DNA of 9,274 nt from the NCBI GenBank assembly GCA_003132125.1, contig PKWT01000101.1, positions 13,517-22,790 on the forward strand, written 5' to 3'. The DNA is from Micrococcales bacterium. GTDB taxonomy: Bacteria > Actinomycetota > Actinomycetes > Actinomycetales > Dermatophilaceae. Shown one piece after another: positions 1 to 5,667 of this stretch (the stretch's first letter is position 1; each line of letters starts with the position of its first letter). The notes beneath the pieces are model-generated. The model was not told the origin of the DNA, did not search any database, and saw only the letters and a program-made list of their open reading frames with translations. Made by a program: the position numbers and the translations under genes.

Positions 1-40
1 ACTGACCCGCAAGGTACTGACCCGCAAGGCACTGACCCGC
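1..40. repeat. 15-bp direct tandem repeat, about 2.7 copies
   Basis: Two full copies of the unit ACTGACCCGCAAGG(T/C), at 1-15 and 16-30, are followed by a partial copy at 31-40 that diverges after ACTGACCCGC. The length is a multiple of three, so in plus frame 1 it reads TDPQG-TDPQG-TDP, and that frame stays open until a TGA at 160-162. The array touches the window edge, so its full copy number is unknown. The last copy also forms a small inverted repeat, CTGAC-ccgc-GTCAG (32-45). It lies beyond the 3' end of the transglutaminase gene. Confidence 0.85.
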
Positions 41-162
41 GTCAGACTCAGGTGTGGCGAGGATGGCCTCTTTCAAGGACGGCGGGAAAACCGTTGGCGC
101 ATCACGGCGCTCGCGTCGCGCAGGGTCGCCCGAACGCTCCAGGCGAGGTTGACTCTCACTGA
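1..162 (+). CDS. Possible C-terminal tail of a convergent gene (partial, tentative)
   Basis: Plus frame 1 is open from the window edge to a TGA at 160-162, giving 53 residues with no start inside the window. It begins with the pentapeptide repeat TDPQG and continues as a mixed Gly/Ala/Pro/Arg-rich stretch with no recognisable domain. If real, it would be the end of a gene transcribed towards the transglutaminase and would overlap that gene's 3' end by about 90 bases. Support is thin: the only arguments are an open frame and an in-frame 15-bp repeat, and open frames are common by chance in DNA this GC-rich. Another plus frame is also open here. It may equally be noncoding. Confidence 0.15.
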   Translation, partial: TDPQGTDPQGTDPRQTQVWRGWPLSRTAGKPLAHHGARVAQGRPNAPGEVDSH

Positions 163-2460
163 TCGGAGCTGGGTCAGCCCGCGGCTGGGCCACAAGGCTG
201 CCCGCAACCGGTCACTGGCGCGCCTGGTTGCCGCTGCCCCTCTGAGCACCTGCCGGACGTCATCGGCGAGCCCGCCCGGGTCGGGGGCAGATCCTGCATA
301 GCGCGAGCGTTCGAGTGTCTGCACGGCCCTGCCAAGAGCGGCAGACGCCTCAGCATCAAGAAACGCTTCTTGCTCGTAGTAGGCGCGGACCTGCCGCGGG
401 GTGCGACTCGGGGCCGGCGGAATCCCGAGGTCGCTCAGCGACGACGTGAGGAAACCCCACTGAACCTCAACGCGTTGTGAGGCTGTCCGCGCCGTGATGA
501 GGTCACGTCGACGACGCCAACGTGCTGCCAGGGGCACGACCAAGGATCCGAACAGGCCCAGCAGAGACCCGAACAGAACCGCGCCCCATCCGTGGGTCAG
601 CCACCGGAACACGGAGGCCGGGCTCAAGCCGGCCCCCTGGCTGCTGCCACCTGAGGTTGGGAGATCGCCGATATCCGGGCGTCCGCTCTTGCCGGGTGCC
701 GGCGCCGTCGCACCGCCTGAGGTGCCACCACCACCCGAGGTTCCGCCGGTGGTCGCGGGCGTGGCGTACGCGGGGGGCGCCGCCCTCGAAGGTGTCGGTT
801 CGAACCTGGTCCAGCCCAGGCCGTCGAGATACAGCTCCGGCCAGGCGTGGGCATCGGCGGCGATCACGGTCCAGACGCCCTTGCTCTGGGTCCCCGGCAG
901 GAAGCCGAGGGCGATGTGTGCTGGTATGCCGGCGGCACGCGACATCATCACCATGGCGGTGGCGAACTGTACGCAGTAGCCCTTCTTGGTCACCAGGAAG
1001 TTGGTCAGGGGATCGAAACCGGCGTCGTTGCCTGAAGCGTCCTTGGCCGGGGGGGCCAGGGTCAGGGAGTAGGTGAACCCACCATCGGCGCGGAGGTACT
1101 GCTGGATGGCCATCGCCTTGTCGTAGTTCGAGGCCTTGCCGGCGGTGAGCTGCTCGGACAGAGCGGTGACCTTCCCCGCAGACGGTCCGTCCAGCGTCAG
1201 GTCCATAGCGAAGCGGGTCCGGTCGGCTTCACTCAACGGCGGGGTGCTCTGCAACATGGCGGCGGTGGGCTCCAGGCGCCAGTAGGACGCGGTGTAGGAG
1301 TCGGGGCTTTCGGCCACCCTCACGCTCTGGGTCTGGTTGTCCGCTCCCCATGCGATGCCACCCAGGTCGGCGTCGATCAGGGGATATGGCAAGGCCAGGT
1401 TGGGATCGTTGAGCAGGTTGCGAGCGAAGGCCATGGTGAAGCGTCGCTTGGGCACATCGGGGGAGAGACCGACGGGTGCAGGGATGTCCGGGTTCGTCGA
1501 CAGAGCCGGCGTGGGCCCGCCGAAGGGTCGCCATACGCCTCGGTAGAAAGATGTGACCGCGACTCGCAGCGGCGGTGGCGACGAGTCGCCTGTCGTGTAC
1601 TGAAGGACCGGGGCCGTGCTTTGTTCGTTGAGGTCCACGGCCAGGTCGATGTTCAGCGAGAAACCCCCCGCGCCGGTTCCCGTGCCGGTGCCTGACGAGC
1701 TGCGGCCAAGACCTGAGAGGAAGAACTTCGGCGGAAGCTGGGGGAGCAGGACCGGCGTGGCGATCGCGGCCACCAGAGCCGCCGCGCCCAGAGTCCGCGC
1801 CATTGCTGAGTAGCGGTACAACCCCTCGGAGTCGATCGTCCCCCTGACGGGCGTGCGGGCCACCGTTACGGTGGTGCCCCATCGGCGCAGGATGGCGCTT
1901 CCCTGCCTGGCGACAAGGATGAGCCACATGACGGCGGCGGCCAGGAAGAAGTACACAGGCAGCGAGGCGCCGGTGTTGGCCGCGGAAGACAGGAAGGCCG
2001 ACAGCAGCGGCAGCCCGGCCAGGGAGGGGGAGCGACGTGTCACAGCGAGGTAGTCAACGGCCACAGCGACCAGGGCGAGAGCGCCGCTCACGACGAAGAT
2101 CAGCCCGGGGGTGGTGGGCGCCGGTGCGGAATACATCTGCGCGGTCTTGATGGCTTCACGGATGAGCTTGTCCGCCACCCCCAACGTCTCAAAGGTCGGA
2201 AGGCCGTGCCAGAGATGGCCCTGGCCGTAGATCGCGCTCGCGGCCAGGACGACACACACCAGCTGCACGGTGAGGACCTGCGAGCCGCGAAGGACCAGCG
2301 CCCGCGCACCTACCCCGCTGAGAACCACGACCACCAGCAGCAACAGTGTCCGGCTCACCCAGGTCGGCTCGACCAGGAGGGTGGAGACCGGCCAGGCCGC
2401 CGTCAGGGTGGCGATCGCGGCCAGCGTCGCGTCGACCCCGCGGCTTGCCCGGCCCTTCAT
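73..2460 (-). CDS. TgpA-like membrane transglutaminase (DUF3488 / transglutaminase core / DUF4129)
   Basis: A 795-residue polytopic membrane protein. An N-terminal hydrophobic region has about six segments (roughly residues 12-30, 38-56, 61-79, 119-140, 168-184, 222-240). A large extracytoplasmic part follows, holding a transglutaminase-like core with Cys496 in KKGYCVQFATAMV and His538 in ADAHAWPELY. The third catalytic position falls in GWTRFEPTPS, so it is Glu554 where the classical triad has Asp. A Gly/Ser/Thr/Pro linker (about 559-616), a last membrane segment (about 620-646) and a cytoplasmic DUF4129-like tail (TPRQVRAYY to ERSRYA) complete it. The frame is open up to 2508, but I chose ATG 2460. 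It overlaps the upstream DUF58 stop as ATGA and has GGAG 7 nt upstream. The family is a membrane-bound cysteine-protease fold. Its substrate here is unknown; a cell-envelope or secreted protein role is inference. It is last of the moxR-DUF58-transglutaminase operon. Confidence 0.9.
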   Translation of the reverse strand: MKGRASRGVDATLAAIATLTAAWPVSTLLVEPTWVSRTLLLLVVVVLSGVGARALVLRGSQVLTVQLVCVVLAASAIYGQGHLWHGLPTFETLGVADKLIREAIKTAQMYSAPAPTTPGLIFVVSGALALVAVAVDYLAVTRRSPSLAGLPLLSAFLSSAANTGASLPVYFFLAAAVMWLILVARQGSAILRRWGTTVTVARTPVRGTIDSEGLYRYSAMARTLGAAALVAAIATPVLLPQLPPKFFLSGLGRSSSGTGTGTGAGGFSLNIDLAVDLNEQSTAPVLQYTTGDSSPPPLRVAVTSFYRGVWRPFGGPTPALSTNPDIPAPVGLSPDVPKRRFTMAFARNLLNDPNLALPYPLIDADLGGIAWGADNQTQSVRVAESPDSYTASYWRLEPTAAMLQSTPPLSEADRTRFAMDLTLDGPSAGKVTALSEQLTAGKASNYDKAMAIQQYLRADGGFTYSLTLAPPAKDASGNDAGFDPLTNFLVTKKGYCVQFATAMVMMSRAAGIPAHIALGFLPGTQSKGVWTVIAADAHAWPELYLDGLGWTRFEPTPSRAAPPAYATPATTGGTSGGGGTSGGATAPAPGKSGRPDIGDLPTSGGSSQGAGLSPASVFRWLTHGWGAVLFGSLLGLFGSLVVPLAARWRRRRDLITARTASQRVEVQWGFLTSSLSDLGIPPAPSRTPRQVRAYYEQEAFLDAEASAALGRAVQTLERSRYAGSAPDPGGLADDVRQVLRGAAATRRASDRLRAALWPSRGLTQLRSVRVNLAWSVRATLRDASAVMRQRFSRRP

Positions 2461-3722
2461 CGTCCGGCTCCGAGTGAGACGGCGCCGCGTGTGGACGCGG
2501 CGTCCCATGCCGCGTCCACAGTCATGCCCGAGCGCACGATGCAGGTGCTCCAGCCGGCGGCATCCACCAGGGAGGCGAGCTCCAGCGTCTGGTTGGCGGG
2601 TGGACCGGCGCGCCCGCCGGCGAAGCTCTTGGAGTCGAGCAGAAACAACAGGCCGACGCCGCCCGGCTGACGCAGGGCCGCAATCTGCCGCAGCATGGCT
2701 TCGTCGTGGTCGGTCACGATGGCGATCACCAGACCGCCGGCCGAGGTCAGCGGATGTGCCCAGTGGAGCACTTCTTCGAACCGTTGGACCGGACCGAGCT
2801 GGGCCACGGCCAGCGAGGCCATCGCCTTGTCGATCTCCAGGACCTGGGTCGCCTCACCCCCAGCAGTGGTCTCGTTGCTGACCAGGTGGAGGGCGTAATG
2901 ATGTCCGAACAGGTGCGTCGCGATGGAGGCCGCAGCGCTCACCGCCCATTCGAAGGAGCCCAGGGCGCCCGAACCTTGGTGCCCGTCCGCACGCGAGTCC
3001 AGCACGACGACGGCCCGTCGCCTGGCCGGGAGATCCTCCTGTCTCACCATCAGCATCGACCGATGGGCTGTAGCCGGCCAGTGGATCCTGCGCAGGTCAT
3101 CGCCTTCGTGGTAGCTGCGCACGGCCACGTCGTCCTCGCCGTGCAGGGCGACCATATGGGGGATGGTGCCTTCGGCTCCGATGCCCTCCGAGTGGGGTCG
3201 CCCGCGGCCAAGAACCTCGACACGGGGAAGGACCAGAATGTCGGTGACGCCGGGCGTCGTTGCCGCGATGGTGGCCAGACCGAACGGATCCCGCATGCGC
3301 AACGTCAGGGGCCCGAGCCGGTGACGTCCGCGGACATGGGAGCGGATCTGATAGTCCACCTCGCGAATATCACCCGGTTCCATGGGAGGCAGGACGAAGC
3401 GAGGTCGGTCGCCCAACACGTGGTCCAGGCGTTCCTCAGCCAGTTGAAGCTGACTGCGTCGCCCAGAAGTGTTCTCGAACACCACCTGGACGTTGGCTGG
3501 CTGGTCGACCACGAGTCGGGCGGGTTGAACCCTGCGGGAGACCTCGACGGTGCTGCTGGTGCGTCTGGTGGCCACGGCGGCCAGGAGCGGCAATGTGGCC
3601 AGGAGTGCGCCGACGCGCGTGATGTCTGAGAACCCGAGCAGGAAGCCACCCAGCAGCAAGGTCAGGCCGGCTGCCACGAAGGCACGGCCGCGGGTGGTGA
3701 GTACGTCTCGGAGGCGGGTCAA
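2457..3722 (-). CDS. DUF58 family membrane protein, MoxR partner
   Basis: A 421-residue protein with two adjacent hydrophobic segments near the N-terminus (about 14-32 and 36-51), then a beta-rich region and the DUF58 signature at about 202-228 (RSYHEGDDLRRIHWPATAHR, then LMVRQ). The second half resembles a von Willebrand A-like fold. The stretch VVVLDSRAD (238-246) sits where a metal-site motif would be, but it does not match the canonical DxSxS. DUF58 proteins are regularly encoded next to MoxR ATPases and are thought to act with them in assembly or activation of envelope proteins; the precise role is not established. The start is a TTG at 3720-3722, the only standard start fitting the conserved N-terminal LTTRGRAF region. 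The nearest Shine-Dalgarno-like match is weak. The gap from the moxR stop is 44 nt, and the stop codon overlaps the transglutaminase ATG. Confidence 0.88.
   Translation of the reverse strand: MTRLRDVLTTRGRAFVAAGLTLLLGGFLLGFSDITRVGALLATLPLLAAVATRRTSSTVEVSRRVQPARLVVDQPANVQVVFENTSGRRSQLQLAEERLDHVLGDRPRFVLPPMEPGDIREVDYQIRSHVRGRHRLGPLTLRMRDPFGLATIAATTPGVTDILVLPRVEVLGRGRPHSEGIGAEGTIPHMVALHGEDDVAVRSYHEGDDLRRIHWPATAHRSMLMVRQEDLPARRRAVVVLDSRADGHQGSGALGSFEWAVSAAASIATHLFGHHYALHLVSNETTAGGEATQVLEIDKAMASLAVAQLGPVQRFEEVLHWAHPLTSAGGLVIAIVTDHDEAMLRQIAALRQPGGVGLLFLLDSKSFAGGRAGPPANQTLELASLVDAAGWSTCIVRSGMTVDAAWDAASTRGAVSLGAGR
2468..2471 (-). promoter_or_regulatory. Ribosome binding site deciding the transglutaminase start
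   Basis: On the minus strand GGAG lies 7 nt before ATG 2460. Together with the ATGA overlap with the DUF58 stop codon, it favours 2460 over the longer in-frame start at 2508. The 16 extra residues of the longer form are mostly Arg/Thr and add no domain. Confidence 0.7.
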
Positions 3723-3766
3723 GTGATGTGGTCCGTTCTCTGTCTGCCGCTCGTTCCGTATGCCGT

Positions 3767-4744
3767 TCAGCGTGCCGAAGCAGGAATGGGGACTCGTCGT
3801 ACGAGCTCGTGCAGAACCTCGCTGTTGGTGCGGTGGGCCATCTGGGTCTCACCGGCCGGGATCATCCGGTGGGCCAGGATGGGCTCGACCAGGGCCTGCA
3901 CGTCGTCGGGCAGGACATGATCGCGTCCGGCCAGGGCTGCGTATGCTCGCGCTGCTCGCAGGAGGTGGAGGCTGGCGCGCGGGGACGCCCCCAGGCGCAG
4001 GGCAGGGGTCGATCGGGTCGCGGTGGTGAGGTCGACGACGTACTGCTTGATGGCCGCGCTCGTGTGCAGCGTCCGCACCGTGTTGATGAGCTTTGCGACG
4101 GTGTCACCGTCGGTCACCGGCGCCATCGCCTCGAGAGGGAACGCGCCGCCGTGGCTGTCCAGCATCGAGACCTCTGCAGCCGGGGACGGGTAGCCCATCG
4201 AGATGCGCGCCATGAACCGGTCGCGCTGCGCCTCGGGCAGGGGGTACGTGCCCTCCATCTCGATCGGGTTCTGCGTGGCCATCACGATGAATGGCTTGTG
4301 CAGCTGATAGGTCTGGCCGTCGACGGTGACCTGGCCCTCCTCCATGCACTCCAACATCGCCGACTGGGTCTTGGGGGAGGCGCGGTTGATCTCGTCACCG
4401 ACGACGACGTTGGCAAAGATGGCGCCCGGCCGGAACTCGAAGTCGCGTAGGTCCTGGTTGAAGACGCTGACCCCGGTGATGTCGCTGGGCAGAAGGTCGG
4501 GTGTGAACTGCACCCGGCGGACTGAACAGTCGATGGACTTGGCCAGGGCCTTGGCCAGCATGGTCTTGCCGACGCCGGGGACGTCCTCGATGAGCAGGTG
4601 CCCTTCGGCCAGGAGAACCGTGATTGCGATGTTGATGACGTCTGTCTTGCCCACGATGACGGTCGCCATCGCCTTGCGCATGCTGGCGGCGACCTCGGTG
4701 ACGAGCTCGAGACCTGCCTGGTCGGCTCCGGATGATGCCTGCAT
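3767..4744 (-). CDS. MoxR-type AAA+ ATPase
   Basis: Taken from ATG 4744, this is a 325-residue AAA+ protein of the MoxR family. Visible motifs are Walker A EDVPGVGKT (53-61), Walker B VVVGDEIN (113-120), sensor 1 ATQNP (156-160), the arginine-rich LPEAQRDRF (169-177), and a sensor-2-like GASPRASLHLL near the C-terminal lid. Length and motif spacing fit a complete enzyme. MoxR ATPases are chaperone-like and commonly work with DUF58 or VWA-domain partners, as the next gene suggests. The start is uncertain. The frame stays open to 5026, but the extra 94 residues have no family resemblance and would run through the mraZ control region. An alternative TTG at 4792 has GGAGG only 4 nt upstream and would give 341 residues. 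It is first in a leftward operon, divergent from mraZ. Confidence 0.92.
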   Translation of the reverse strand: MQASSGADQAGLELVTEVAASMRKAMATVIVGKTDVINIAITVLLAEGHLLIEDVPGVGKTMLAKALAKSIDCSVRRVQFTPDLLPSDITGVSVFNQDLRDFEFRPGAIFANVVVGDEINRASPKTQSAMLECMEEGQVTVDGQTYQLHKPFIVMATQNPIEMEGTYPLPEAQRDRFMARISMGYPSPAAEVSMLDSHGGAFPLEAMAPVTDGDTVAKLINTVRTLHTSAAIKQYVVDLTTATRSTPALRLGASPRASLHLLRAARAYAALAGRDHVLPDDVQALVEPILAHRMIPAGETQMAHRTNSEVLHELVRRVPIPASAR

Positions 4745-4796
4745 GCCCTGATCTTGCACGAAACCGTCGCGTGCGGCGCCTATCGCACTCAAAATG

Positions 4797-4801
4797 CCTC
4801 C
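4797..4801 (-). promoter_or_regulatory. GGAGG, candidate ribosome binding site for an alternative moxR start
   Basis: On the minus strand GGAGG is followed after 4 nt by an in-frame TTG (4792-4790). It is the best Shine-Dalgarno match ahead of the MoxR core. The spacing is short and the start is TTG, while ATG 4744 has only AGGG very close to it, so neither start is secured. Confidence 0.35.
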
Positions 4802-4909
4802 CGGGTTGGTCCCTTCATCCTGCCGCACTTCGCTGCTCACGGCACCGGCTCGGGTAATCGCAGATCGATGAAGTTTCCCCTCCACCACCAGTCCAGCCCG
4901 GTGACCTGT

Positions 4910-4925
4910 GCAAACACGTTTTTGC
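4910..4925. repeat. Inverted repeat GCAAA-n6-TTTGC
   Basis: GCAAA (4910-4914) and TTTGC (4921-4925) are perfect complements around a 6-base spacer, in the AT-richer part of the divergent intergenic region. Short arms make chance possible. It lies immediately before a second inverted repeat. Confidence 0.4.
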
Positions 4926-4926
4926 G

Positions 4927-4946
4927 AACCGAGATTTTCCTCGGTT
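4927..4946. repeat. Inverted repeat AACCGAG-n6-CTCGGTT
   Basis: Perfect 7-base arms (4927-4933 and 4940-4946) flank the spacer ATTTTC. It lies about 10 bases upstream of the MraZ-box-like repeats. It could be an operator for a dimeric regulator, or a hairpin if transcribed. No typical U-run terminator follows. Confidence 0.6.
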
Positions 4947-4956
4947 TCACCAATAT

Positions 4957-4992
4957 GTGGAGGGAAGTGGAGTACGGTGGAGGACAGCGGAG
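4957..4992 (+). promoter_or_regulatory. MraZ box: four GTGGAG direct repeats at 10-bp period
   Basis: GTGGAG occurs at 4957-4962, 4967-4972 and 4977-4982, with a one-mismatch copy GCGGAG at 4987-4992. Each is separated by exactly 4 bases, so the sites recur once per helical turn on the same face. Known MraZ operators are short direct repeats of TGGG type separated by 5 bases upstream of mraZ; read as TGGAG plus 5 bases, this array has the same geometry. The autoregulatory role here is inferred from the architecture and the adjacent mraZ gene. Confidence 0.85.
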
Positions 4993-5006
4993 AGCGCTTG
5001 CTGTCC
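4982..5006. repeat. Inverted repeat GGACAGC-n11-GCTGTCC
   Basis: Perfect 7-base arms (4982-4988 and 5000-5006) flank an 11-base spacer that itself contains the palindrome AGCGCT. The left arm overlaps the third and fourth MraZ-box repeats. The match can be extended with a 3-base bulge, GTGG(AGG)ACAGC against GCTGTCCAC. If transcribed, it would form a stem-loop in the mraZ leader about 37 bases before the ribosome binding site. Confidence 0.55.
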
Positions 5007-5043
5007 ACGACCGGAATAGTCCACAAGTTCTTGCCCAGCGGGA

Positions 5044-5049
5044 GGGAGG
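5044..5049 (+). promoter_or_regulatory. mraZ ribosome binding site
   Basis: GGGAGG stands 6 bases before GTG 5056. It is a strong match at good spacing and fixes GTG as the mraZ start. Confidence 0.85.
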
Positions 5050-5055
5050 TGCACG

Positions 5056-5487
5056 GTGTTCCTCGGCACGCACACCCCTCGACTAGACGACAAGTGGCGC
5101 CTCATCCTGCCGGCCAAGTTCCGTGAGCGCCTCGCCGGTGGTCTGGTCATCACCCGGGGGCAGGAGCGCTGCCTCGACATCTTCCCGATGGACGAGTTCG
5201 TCCGGCGGGCAGAGGCGGCAAGCGCCGCACCGATGACGAGCAAACCCGTCCGCGACTACAACCGCCTGCTCATGTCTGGCGCCTTTGACGAGATCCCTGA
5301 CAAGCAGGGCCGGGTGACCGTCCCCGCGGTGCTGCGCGAGTACGCCGGTCTCACCCGTGACTGCACGGTGATCGGTGCCGGGCTGCGCATCGAGCTGTGG
5401 GACTCAGCTGCGTGGAACGCCTACCTCGAGGGCACCGAGCAGCCGTTCTCGGACCAGGCGGAGGAGGTCTTCCCCGGACTCCTGTGA
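5056..5487 (+). CDS. mraZ: MraZ, transcriptional regulator of the dcw cluster
   Basis: A 143-residue protein of the usual family length with two tandem SpoVT/AbrB-like half-domains. The first carries the D-x3-R signature as DDKWR (11-15) followed by LILPAKFR; the second carries DKQGR (82-86) followed by VTVPAVLREYAGL. The first motif has Trp where most MraZ proteins have Gly. MraZ is a DNA-binding oligomer that binds direct repeats upstream of its own gene and usually represses the division and cell wall operon. The matching repeats lie just upstream at 4957-4992. The start is GTG with a strong ribosome binding site, and the N-terminal MFLGTHTPRLD matches the family start. It is the first dcw gene here, followed by a 180-bp gap to rsmH. 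Confidence 0.97.
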   Translation: MFLGTHTPRLDDKWRLILPAKFRERLAGGLVITRGQERCLDIFPMDEFVRRAEAASAAPMTSKPVRDYNRLLMSGAFDEIPDKQGRVTVPAVLREYAGLTRDCTVIGAGLRIELWDSAAWNAYLEGTEQPFSDQAEEVFPGLL

Positions 5488-5667
5488 TCGAACCGCCGTC
5501 AGTCGACAGGGCCCCTGGGGCCAGGTCTCCACCCGCTTCGCTTCCCGAGCTCACTTCCCCGAGATCGGGCAGCACCCCTAGAAGCGGTTGGGGACCTGAC
5601 CGCAGGGTCTGCAGTACCTAGCACCAGGACCTCGCAATACCGTTACCAGCCAAGGGAAAGACGCACG
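5488..5667 (+). promoter_or_regulatory. mraZ-rsmH intergenic leader with GC-rich palindrome
   Basis: This 180-base gap is long for a dcw operon and has no convincing reading frame. It holds the perfect palindrome GGCCCC-T-GGGGCC (5510-5522), which could fold with a 5-base loop (GGCC-cctgg-GGCC), and a short dyad CCGA-ga-TCGG near 5559-5568. A TACCTA sequence near 5615 is weakly -10-like but has no correctly spaced -35. An internal promoter or attenuation element is possible; neither is demonstrated. Confidence 0.4.

Larger units (their letters stand above)
4745..5055. promoter_or_regulatory. Divergent control region between moxR and mraZ
   Basis: About 310 bases separate the moxR start (4744) from the mraZ start (5056). 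The region contains the least GC-rich stretch of the neighbourhood (about 4911-4960), two inverted repeats within it, four 10-bp-spaced GTGGAG-type repeats and a third inverted repeat before the mraZ ribosome binding site. Promoters for both operons are expected here, but I could not identify -35/-10 pairs with acceptable sequence and spacing on either strand. Open frames that cross it look like chance. Confidence 0.75.

Noticed and set aside
1655..1700. Gly/Thr repeat region in the transglutaminase as a possible microsatellite
   Set aside because: The short SGTGTGTGAGG stretch is in frame and reads as a flexible linker; the DNA is not a long perfect repeat.
2706..3629. Plus-strand open frame of 307 codons
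   Set aside because: It lies entirely antisense to the DUF58 gene, which has clear family motifs. The translation shows no domain, as expected for an opposite-strand shadow in GC-rich DNA.
3728..4450. Plus-strand open frame of 240 codons
   Set aside because: It is antisense to the MoxR ATPase, whose Walker and sensor motifs are intact; the translation is Arg/Gly/His-rich and unrecognisable.
4745..5026. N-terminal extension of MoxR by 94 residues
   Set aside because: It does not resemble the family, lacks a good ribosome binding site and would run through the MraZ box and the inverted repeats.
4998..5026. TTGCTG as a -35 element for mraZ
   Set aside because: At 17-18 bases downstream there is only CCACAA or CACAAG, which is not a plausible -10. 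The AT-rich CAATAT at 4951 likewise has no -35 at suitable spacing.
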